This document shows positions 56,143 to 64,000 of a DNA stretch of 64,000 nucleotides, piece after piece (the first letter of the stretch is position 1; the number at the start of each line of letters is the position of its first letter). The stretch comes from Sclerotinia nivalis (taxonomy: Eukaryota; Ascomycota; Leotiomycetes; Helotiales; Sclerotiniaceae): contig JAPEIS010000014.1 in NCBI GenBank assembly GCA_029531795.1, positions 496,001-560,000 of the forward strand, read 5' to 3'. The translations under genes and the position numbers were made by a program. Under the pieces are notes generated by a model. It ran no database searches. It had not been told where the DNA came from and worked only from the letters and a program-made list of their open reading frames with translations.

Positions 56143-57243
56143 ATGTCTTCTACACCTACATCTCTAGACCTCGTTACATCGCCCAAAGATAAAGAAAATG
56201 GAGGGCTTACGCTTGCCATTATTGGTTGTGGTATGTATTTCCTATTCATTCAGTCTTCTCTCCTCCGAGGTAAATGTTACATACACAACACATGACTCGT
56301 CCATCCCTTGAACAAATAAGTCACCTGACATTCCACTTCTCTAGGCACAATGGGCACCTCGATCTTGACTGGTATTCTTAATGCCAAATCTAAAGGCGCT
56401 GCTACAGGTTCGAATATAAATACTTTCATCGCTACAGTGCACACAATGACATCCATGGAACGCTTGCGCAAACAATTTTACTCAAGAGAATCACGTGTTA
56501 ATATCCTTGTTGGAAATGATGGAGTTTTGCAGGCGATGCAAAAAGCGGATATAATTTTGCTGGCTTGTAAACCGTATGTGATAGAGGGAGTGCTTTCAAT
56601 ACAGGGTGTAAAAGAAGCATTGGGAGGAAAGCTGGTCATTAGCGTAGCAGTCGGGACCCCCGTGACTAAAATGGTTACAGCGCTTGGATTTGTGGACTTT
56701 TCCCAGGGAAAAGGAAAAGAAAAAGAAGTCAAAGAAATAACCATCATCCGCGCCATGCCGAATCTAGCAGCCAGTTTCGGCGAATCCAACACGGTAGTTG
56801 AAATTTCTCCTTCTATGCCGCTGAGCACCCAAAACAAAAATATCGTACGTTATATCTTTGGGTGTGTAGGCTCGATAGTAGAGGTTGGACCTGGACAATA
56901 TGATGCTGCGAGTGTGTTGGCAGCGGCTAGTATGGCGTTTTTGACGGTGGCTATTGATGGGATATTGGATGGGGGTGTTAAGGAGGGGATTAAGAGGGGG
57001 GAGGGTAGGGATATTTTGGTGAGGAGTTTGAAGGGGTTGGTGGGGTTGTTGGAGGGGAAGGGAGGTGATGAGAAAGAGGGGAATGCGAATGATAAGGGGA
57101 GGACTGGTGATGAGATTAGGGAACAGTTTAGCAGCCCGAGGGGAACGACTATTGAAGGGTTGGTGGGGTTGGAGGAGGATAGAGTGAGGTATGCTTATTG
57201 TAGGAGTGTGATGAGGGCTACTAAGAGGAGTTTGGAGATGTAA
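56143..57243 (+). CDS. Pyrroline-5-carboxylate reductase
   Basis: Two exons, 56143-56230 and 56345-57243, about 328 aa. The 114-bp intron interrupts the Rossmann glycine motif; joining gives LAIIGCGTMGTSILTGIL. Further family motifs are ILLACKPYVI, LVISVAVGTP, IIRAMPNLAASFGES and the C-terminal SSPRGTTIEGLVGLEE, where most relatives have SPGGTT. It reduces delta-1-pyrroline-5-carboxylate to proline with NAD(P)H, the last step of proline synthesis, in the cytosol. It carries a charged insertion of about 15 residues (FSQGKGKEKEVKE) and a low-complexity, Gly/Lys/Glu-rich insertion (LEGKGGDEKEGNANDKGR) before the last motif. Confidence 0.93.
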
Positions 57244-58342
57244 ATTTAGATGCAAATTCTTTGAGAGATAAAAATATTATGCAACCAATGTTGTCATTGT
57301 CCCCTCCCTTCTTTCCTTGAAATAAGTTCTCCCCACTCCTCTCCACCACTCCTGATGCTCAGAGTGGCATCCTACCGAATATCGTTCTTGTATTCCTTAT
57401 CAACGCCTACACTTCTATTTTGTAATTATGGTACCTCTGATAACTTTGTGGTATACTTTTGTCCTCAAGAAAACATAGGATTTTCGTCCAATATATCTTC
57501 TGAGCGTAGGTCAATTTATCGATGCGGTAATGCTCAATGAGAGGTCGGAAGGTTGGCAAGCACGAACTGATTACACCAGCACCGGGCGAATGACCGTCCA
57601 ACACGGAGATCCGCTATCTACAAATTATTAGTTTCAGGAGATTCCCACCGATACAATTTTTACAAGTTTTACCGAAGTCTGAGGTCTAAGAAACCACTTC
57701 CCCCACCTCAATCTACGAATAGGATGTAGTCTGCATCATCAGCACCAATATGAGACCACCGCGCAGAAATATGGCAGTGCTATAGAGTTTTCGAGCAGTT
57801 GATATCTTAAACCTGGGATCTGGTGCCAGTACTATGGTAACGTCAAACTGATCGTGGTGGGCACGTGTGAGACTGTGAATACTTAATCGCTCATGCCAAG
57901 ACAGTACAACATTAGAGACAATATTCGAGATCAAAATAGTCCAGAACATTGTAAGGATGATTATGCAAAATCACAGAGGCTAAATGCCGGCCTTTAATTG
58001 AAGTTGATGGATCTACAGTGAACTGGCAACATTAGAAGAAATATCTTGTTTATTTTGAATGTGTTGCCAACTTACTGAAAAACGCAAACAAAAAAGCAAC
58101 GTTCCAGATTGAGAATTACTTTCACGTATATATTTATAGCTGGAGAAACCTTTTCGGTGAATACCCTTTGATGAAGAAGAAGAACACTTACTTTGTTGAA
58201 TCAGATGCAGGCCCAGAGAGGAATTGGGCTATCCATAGACGGTGTTAAAGATTAAGTCCAGGTTCTCTGTGCGTGAATTTGCGTAATGTCTTATAATGAG
58301 AAAAAGTGCAAGAGAGCAATCTGTGCCTGAATAGAGCTTTCT

Positions 58343-58438
58343 TCATTTTGGGGAAATAAAATGGTACAGTACAGGCATGACGAGGAGAAGTCCAAAGCCT
58401 ATGGTCAATCCAACTATGGTTGGTTTAAGGACACTCAT
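58343..58438 (-). CDS. Possible 31-aa single-membrane-segment microprotein
   Basis: MSVLKPTIVGLTIGFGLLLV-type start followed by MPVLYHFISPK: a single hydrophobic helix with short polar ends. An upstream GTAAG donor (about 58543 on this strand) and a TTTCATAG acceptor directly before the ATG would make this the second exon with a spliced leader. It resembles small inner-membrane accessory subunits in shape only. It could equally be chance. Confidence 0.25.
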   Translation of the reverse strand: MSVLKPTIVGLTIGFGLLLVMPVLYHFISPK

Positions 58439-59223
58439 GATACTATGAAATGATGTATAGTTAAACATTGATGTGAGGAAAAAAAGCTGGGTTATTTTAA
58501 AAGAGCTTTTGGGCTTTGGGTAAGAGAAGAGGAATAATCTTACATTGACTTTGAACAGTGAGATCCTCCACCACCTAATCCTCAAACACCTAACTATCAA
58601 TTGTCACCATGAAAACGTTGAGATATAACCTAGTAATAGACTCGTCACCATATCAGCCAAACATGTTTCCTTTTCAAAGCCAAAGAAAAATCCAGTGAAA
58701 AGGTGATTATGATTTGTAAACATTTGGAATCTACTCCCTACAACCTCACAGCCCCCACCCATATTTCCAAATCCACAACCTGCCATCCCCAACCCCCCCA
58801 AAAGAAAAGCCACACTCGCAACCACCTCTCTAAACGATCTCCTCATTCTCGCATCAATCAAAAGACACGCATAAAAACCCGAACTTTCCGCCCAAATCAC
58901 ATTCAAAAACTGGCCCGATGTCGAAACGAAAATATGCTCGTATTCATCATCGCTCGCATCAGAGAACGCACGCTTAATGCTTACACGCAAGTTTTTAGAG
59001 CTGTTGGTGTAGATACTGTGTGCTTGACTTTGGAAAGCGAAAACGGGGAGGAGGAGAGTTCTGAATCTGGCGAGAGTGTTGATCAAAAAAGAAACCGATC
59101 CTACGCAATATGTTATTAAGCAAAACCCTGATTTTCTAAATCTGGAATTTGTTGTGAGTACATGGGTTGAAATTGAGATGATGAAGGATATGGGAAATCG
59201 AAGGGAATAAGAATTACTGTAGT

Positions 59224-59317
59224 CGTACCATTGTTTCTTACGCATCTATCACTATTCATTCATTGACTATCGTACCATTGTTTCTTACGCATCTATCACT
59301 ATTCATTCATTGACTAC
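59224..59317 (+). repeat. 47-bp perfect tandem duplication
   Basis: Copies at 59224-59270 and 59271-59317 begin CGTACCATTGTTTCTTACGC and differ only at the last base. Confidence 0.9.
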
Positions 59318-60179
59318 CATATTCAGATACATCAACATTCTTAATAACCTCAATATCAAAACCAAGGAATTGGTACCACGGTTTTGCGGCACTGCGTATC
59401 TATTACCGACAAAGAGGTTATTACTACCCAGCTTATCTCGTTTCCAGGTAGCCATACGCTGTATTTGAGGCTTGCGATTGAGGATATGGAGTTCAATGAT
59501 TTGGATTTGAGTAAGTGAGATGAGATAAGCGCAAGTTTAGAGACTATGGGATATATCGCCAGTATGCGATGAAATTTCCTGCAATGCGGGTGAGAAAGGG
59601 AATATGAGAGACTGGTTCCACAGTGGATATTGGAAGCGTGGATGAGATATTGTTATTACTCTAAGCTCGTCTATTCGTTATCAATATTCATATCTCTATT
59701 CAAGGATCAAGAAAGAGGTGGGAACTTCACCTAAGTTGCAATTGCTCTTTGGCAATAACTTTAGTTTTGTGGCCGGGAGGCAATAACTGGAAATCGTCGG
59801 AGCCACTGCCGGTTTAAGACCAAATGGGCATTTTCTACACCTCCGTACATCCATACGGTATCTTTACTTACCTACGTTATGGTTCGAAAAATAATTGCAG
59901 CTTTTGGTATATCATTTTGGCCGATGGCTTTCTTCCAGCCGATTCACTTGATGGGGGGCGATTTAGGGCATTAAAGTGAATTAGCCCCTCCTGGTGAAGA
60001 AGCTACCTACTAGTAAGTACGCTACGATGATATAGTGATGTATGAAATTTATGACATTAAAAAACAGGAAAGGCCATCATTTCAATTCTTCTACACATTC
60101 AAAACTTCTCAATCAAAATTCCAAAATAAAAAACAAAACAAAAAAAAAGAAAAAGAAAAAGAAAAAGAAAACAGACAAC

Positions 60180-60569
60180 ATGGACGACTCACTATCAAAA
60201 GCACCCAAAGTCGACGACAAGGTCGATTATTCCCGACTCCGAAAAGAGCTCGACGGAGTGATTGATGAATATTTCGCAAAGATGAATGGTCCGACATCTG
60301 ACGAGAAGCCCCGAGAAATTCATCATAACGATTTCTACAGATTTACGATTCGCGCAGAACCACCCAACGTGGAATTCGTCAAATTTGTGCCTAAGATAAT
60401 GTGGTGCCATGATGTCGGAGCTTGGAAAAGGATTACCCTTGAGAGTGCTATGGAACTTCGAAGTGCTCTTGAGGAATTTTGTTTTGAGTGGTGTAGTAGT
60501 CGGATGAGTGATGCAGGGATATTTTGCGTGTACATGCGCCGTAACCTCCGCAGAGGCCGGAACTTGTGA
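60180..60569 (+). CDS. Tandem-array gene 1: A-module protein (truncated or read-through)
   Basis: 129 aa from ATG 60180, chosen because the frame upstream is an A-rich leader encoding poly-Lys. The protein aligns with the N-terminal 130 residues of gene 2: VIDEYFAKMNG against LVAKYFSDMNG, MWCHDVGAWK against SWHNWKKAW, LRSALEEFCFEWC against LRRFLRELCFICC. It lacks the B modules and the Cys/His domain. A TGA at 60567-60569 ends it, but the same frame stays open for 55 more codons to TAA at 60735 with a protein-like composition (GWTSTPQVIDIKSFIGPHGI). So it may be a recently truncated gene, a read-through product or a sequencing artefact. No known function. Confidence 0.65.
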   Translation: MDDSLSKAPKVDDKVDYSRLRKELDGVIDEYFAKMNGPTSDEKPREIHHNDFYRFTIRAEPPNVEFVKFVPKIMWCHDVGAWKRITLESAMELRSALEEFCFEWCSSRMSDAGIFCVYMRRNLRRGRNL

Positions 60570-60819
60570 CGCGGTGGAAAGTGTGTTGCGAAAGCTCCTG
60601 CTGGTTGGACTAGTACGCCGCAAGTGATTGATATTAAATCATTTATCGGGCCACATGGCATTCTTAGGGTAACAATCACTTATACAAGTGCAGGAGCGAA
60701 CGAGACGAGGAAACCGCCGTATGGGTCCAAACCATAATCTGTCAGGCTAAACCTTGACCCTACAATTTCCTTGCTTGCACAACAGAAAAACCACAACAAT
60801 ATCGAAATAAGAAAGCAAT

Positions 60820-62193
60820 ATGTATAACACCCGGATGATGCTTGGCAAGAATGGAACTTATTATCAAAGGGACCAAATCAGTACAACTACTGCGCAAAAA
60901 CTAGTTGCCAAATATTTCTCAGATATGAACGGACAAGGAATTCGAAGAGCGCTCACCAAGCTTTTTAAGAATACCTACGTATTTATCGTTTTATCATCCG
61001 TTGGACCTCAGAAGTACGACATGAGAGGGAGACGGATATCGTGGCATAACTGGAAAAAAGCTTGGGTCGCATTTGACTCTGAAGATGATGACGGACTTCG
61101 ACGGTTTTTAAGGGAATTATGTTTTATCTGCTGTATCAATGGTGAAACCCGTGACAACAGGGTTCGTGTGGACCTTCGTCTGAAAAAAGGGAAAGTGGTT
61201 TTTGAGATCAAAGCATGGAAACGTGGCGACTCACTCAACAACAGTTCGGGAGAAGACGAGGAGGAAGATAAGGCGAACAAATACAGAGATGACCCACTAC
61301 GAGTAGTCATGCCGATTTTCGAAAAAATGGAAGCTCCACAACTTCGAAGAATCATCCACGTAATATGCGGCGGGATATACAAATTGGATTTTTCCACAGA
61401 GACGGACAATATTAATAACAACGAAATACAGAGTGAGGATGATGATCCCGAGACACTTTGCATAGATGGCACTGAAGTATGCCTGGCGAACGAAGCCGAA
61501 ACTTGCGAGGCATTGGAAGAGTTGCCTGCTTCGAAACTTCTAACCGTTCTTAAGAGTCTATGTTCAGGCAATATTGTTTTCCAAGTGGTCAAAAAGAAGA
61601 TAATTACTATAGACGGCACCACAATCACTCTGCAAGTCGAAGGGTGGAGCAAGTTAGAAAGTGAGGATACGGATGACGAAGCTAAGAAAGCAGAGGCTTT
61701 ATATAACAGTGATGAGTCTGAAAATGAAGGAGATGGAGATTCTGAAGAAGGAGATGGAGAAAACGAAGAGGAAACAAAAGAATTTGCAGGAGACGAATCG
61801 CCAACTCGGTATTTCCTTTCAAGAAAAACGCTGGGTTTAAAAAGAAAAGGACAATTGGCCACATGCGAAATTTGCAAAGAGGAATATGACTCCACGGATA
61901 GTCAAAACAATTGTTACAATCATCCAGGTATATTTCCCACTCTGTTATTGTAAATAGAATGCTCACTGGTTATTCTCAACACAGGTAATAAGGTTTTGAT
62001 TCCTAATCCAGAATTTTGGAAGGAATATAGAGGATGGAGTAAAATTAAAAAGCGAAAGCGTGTGGATGATCCGGCGTTTGGACAAGGATTTGGCTGGACA
62101 TGCTGCAGCAAGACCGGAAATGCAGTTGGATGTGTGAGATCATCTCACCAGGCTAAGTTAGAGGATTCGTCAAACAAGAGGGCCAAAGTCTGA
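60820..62193 (+). CDS. Tandem-array gene 2: A-B-B-acidic-zinc protein
   Basis: Two exons, 60820-61927 and 61985-62193, about 438 aa. Residues 25-135 form module A (AKYFSDMNG, SWHNWKKAW, RRFLRELCF). Module B occurs twice: about 160-195 (PIFEKMEAPQLRRIIHVICG) and about 230-280 (LEELPASKLLTVLKSLC ending in ITIDGTTITLQV). An acidic linker (283-325) follows. The C-terminal domain has CEICKEEYDS, NNCYNHPG, then after the intron a WTCC-x5-GC pattern and a final His, suggesting one or two zinc sites. The 57-bp intron splits the codon after HP (phase 1), exactly as in gene 3. Lys/Arg-rich stretches could be nuclear signals. Function unknown; nuclear protein- or nucleic-acid-binding is a guess. Confidence 0.8.
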
Positions 62194-62576
62194 GGGAAAA
62201 CATGGACACGAGGAGGTGTAAAAATCGCGTCGGTATAGTTTAGTGACCATTAATATGAGAATGAAACAGAAATAACAACTTTATATCTTTGTAATTGTTC
62301 TCATGAACAGCTAGCAAGACATCAGTCAGGAAGATGATTTTTAAATGAGTCCTTGAACCATCAAAGTTCAAGGTTTGTAGTAACTTTACTGCTTTTTTCC
62401 CCCAAGTGTCAATCGTATAGAAAATTAAAGTGTGTTCTCCAATTGGATACAAGGCACGTGATTCTGCGCCATGCGAGAATGGGAACGCGTCTTCCTATGC
62501 TCGACGCGTCAAGAGCAACACTTCACTTGATCCAACTCAAATAGACTTTTTATAAAACACTACAAACGCATCGCAA
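62194..62576. promoter_or_regulatory. Spacer between array genes 2 and 3
   Basis: 383 bp with a CACGTG E-box-like site near 62455. No further gene. Confidence 0.4.
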
Positions 62577-63242
62577 ATGGCCGATCCAAGAATTGAAGCA
62601 ATATTCGACGAGATGGATGCCCCAAAACTCCGAGAGCTTTTAAAGACGTTATGCAAACATGGGAAGTTTGCTGTGGAGGATGCCACAGGCAAAATCGAGG
62701 TTGATGGCCGCAATATCATTATCTCAAATGGCTTTGTCGATCTTACCCAGAGCGACGATTCCGATGTCGAAGACGAGAAAGAAGGCAGTGAAGAGGAGTC
62801 GGAAAGCGGCTCATCGAAAGTGGAGGATGAGTATTACGTGCCGAAATTGTCAAAACAGCAAATCCGAGAACTTATCTCGTCGAAGAGGAAAAGACACACC
62901 ATATTTAGGTGTGAGAATTGCGAGGAGGAGTTTGATATCAAGAGTAATAGGAAAGGAGATTGTTGGTATCATCCAGGTATATATTTGCGTTTCCTGCCTT
63001 CTTTTAGCACGTGGTAATTAATCATTGAAATTGTAGGATGGAAGGAGGTGGATGAAGAGTCTGATGTTTGGGATGGTCATGATAACAGAATACACGGATC
63101 TGCTGAAGCTCATGAAGATGATCCGGATTATGCTGATGGGTTTAGATGGGATTGCTGCGATAATCCAGGAAGTGACAAGGGTTGCAAGAATACCAGGCAT
63201 AAGTTGATGGAAGAAGGAAGTGATAAGAGAATCAAATACTAA
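62577..63242 (+). CDS. Tandem-array gene 3: B-acidic-zinc protein
   Basis: Two exons, 62577-62976 and 63037-63242, about 201 aa. Module B occupies residues 1-50 (RIEAIFDEMDAPKLRELLKT, IEVDGRNIII). An acidic linker runs about 58-85. The C-terminal domain has CENCEEEFD (C112, C115), GDCWYHPG (C129, H132), then DYADGFRWDCC, GCKNTRH after the 60-bp intron. The intron lies at the same codon and phase as in gene 2, so the two genes come from one ancestor. It is the minimal complete architecture of the array. Similar Cys/His tails occur in other ascomycete proteins I recall, with no assigned role. Confidence 0.82.
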
Positions 63243-63892
63243 GATTTGCTGGTGTATTGTGGTTATATTATTAGTGGTGTAATAGCAGTGTATGCATGAT
63301 CCAGATTTCCGTGATAGTTTGTTTAATTGTGCGGTGATGTGATCAGAAACATGAGAAGATAGAAACCTGAAAGAGAAGTCAGATTGATAATTAAAGTGAA
63401 GGCCATACCTCTGATTAATCTTACCAAACAGTGAAGGCAAACATTTCAGCTAAGGTATAATCAAACAAATTGATTTAATAAATTCAAAAATCTCTTATTC
63501 ACCATAGTATGATTGAATTCAGATACCATCAAGCAAATTGTTTCTAATGAATCTAAAAGTCCATTTTTATTCACCATGATATGATGGTGAATGCTTTAAT
63601 TTGCTTTGTTGTCTGCTATACCTTGTTTATAGTTCGACCTTAGACATTTGATTATCAGGAAACCAAATTAATCTCTTCTGAATTCACTATATATCGAAGC
63701 GATCGGACTGTGCTGTATGTACTTAAATAACCAAAGTGATCAGTACCTACTTCAAGCTCCTTTCAAAAAGACTTCCTTCTCCTTCTCATCCACAGGTTGT
63801 TCATCTTCTCAACTTCACCTTCTTTTAATCTCACCACCTCCACCTTCTTTTGACCTCATCATCCACAGGTTCATTATCCCAGCACAGGAAAA
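63243..63892. other. Spacer between array genes 3 and 4
   Basis: 650 bp. TTCACCA-TATGATT-like short repeats occur near 63500 and 63575, and a CT-rich leader precedes gene 4. Confidence 0.4.
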
Positions 63893-64000
63893 ATGCTTGA
63901 CAAAAGATTAGAGGAAGAATTCGAGAAGATGGATGCTAAACAGCTCCGACACCTTCTCAAATTGATGTGCGATGAAAAGAGTTTCACTCTGAAGCACCAT
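63893..64000 (+). CDS. Tandem-array gene 4: B-module protein, cut by window end
   Basis: First 36 codons only. EEEFEKMDAKQLRHLLKLMC matches the B module of gene 3 (EAIFDEMDAPKLRELLKTLC), and the pyrimidine-rich leader ends AGGAAAAATG. Presumably continues with an acidic linker and Cys/His domain beyond the window. Confidence 0.75.
   Translation, partial: MLDKRLEEEFEKMDAKQLRHLLKLMCDEKSFTLKHH

Larger units (their letters stand above)
57244..60179. other. Mostly non-coding region with a 47-bp tandem duplication
   Basis: 2.9 kb. A 213-codon minus-strand frame (59245-58604) overlaps a 138-codon plus-strand frame; neither has a domain and neither is called. The plus strand upstream of 60180 is A-rich (60137-60175), as in a leader. 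Confidence 0.45.

Noticed and set aside
58604..59245. 213-codon minus-strand ORF and overlapping 138-codon plus-strand ORF
   Set aside because: Neither shows a domain or a convincing promoter; they overlap antisense and no homology could be recognised.
60570..60737. Peroxisomal read-through isoform of array gene 1
   Set aside because: The extension ends in GSKP rather than a C-terminal SKL-type tripeptide, and the stop context is TGA-C only, so the known class is not supported; only the open frame is reported.
1..64000. tRNA or rRNA genes
   Set aside because: GGTTCGA-like strings (for example near 33905) fall in LTRs or coding DNA and lack a matching A-box and acceptor stem; no RNA gene could be supported by eye.

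Overview
This window looks like nuclear DNA of a filamentous ascomycete, probably in or near the Leotiomycetes (Botrytis/Sclerotinia-like). The evidence is short introns of 49-150 bp with GT..AG borders and CTAAC-like branch points, fungal-type families (Zn2Cys6 regulator, HET protein, fungal alpha-amylase, GH76, flavohemoglobin), and repeats altered almost only by G:C-to-A:T transitions (RIP-like). The taxon is an inference; no search was run. Exon joins below were worked out by hand from splice sites, frame and conserved motifs.

Layout. 1-6.9 kb: a PP2C phosphatase (perhaps cut at its 5' end by the window edge), a convergent single-pass membrane/coiled-coil protein, and a divergent HEIIH metalloprotease-like protein. 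6.9-11.2 kb: repeat-bearing, AT-rich DNA with one proline-rich/acidic ORF whose likely N-terminus is interrupted by TAA. 11.2-20.8 kb: secreted alpha-amylase, nitronate monooxygenase divergent from flavohemoglobin, an MCT-like MFS transporter and a Zn2Cys6 regulator. The promoters of flavohemoglobin and of the transporter share GC-rich motifs, so these four genes may form a small nitro/nitrosative-stress module. 22.9-33.6 kb: secreted carboxylesterase, a conserved low-complexity protein, an MLH3-type mismatch-repair/crossover protein and a BTB-like protein.

33.8-45.0 kb: two chromodomain Ty3/gypsy elements of one family, nested head-against-head. The plus-strand copy (213-bp LTRs, target duplication CAAAT) sits inside the protease region of an older minus-strand copy (target duplication TATAT/CATAT). 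Both are broken by transition mutations.

46.7-57.2 kb: a secreted GH76 mannanase-like enzyme, a broken APH-like kinase, a HET gene with a 20-nt C homopolymer and a TGA just after it, and pyrroline-5-carboxylate reductase. 57.2-60.2 kb is mostly non-coding and holds a near-perfect 47-bp tandem duplication.

60.2 kb to the end: a head-to-tail array of four related genes built from the same parts: an N-terminal YFxxMNG module (A), a short helical module with a KMDAPxLR-type motif (B), an acidic linker, and a cysteine/histidine zinc-binding-like domain interrupted by an intron at the same codon. Architectures are A, A-B-B-acidic-Zn, B-acidic-Zn and B- (cut by the window end). I do not know a function for this family, and it is the best candidate here for an undescribed expanding gene system.
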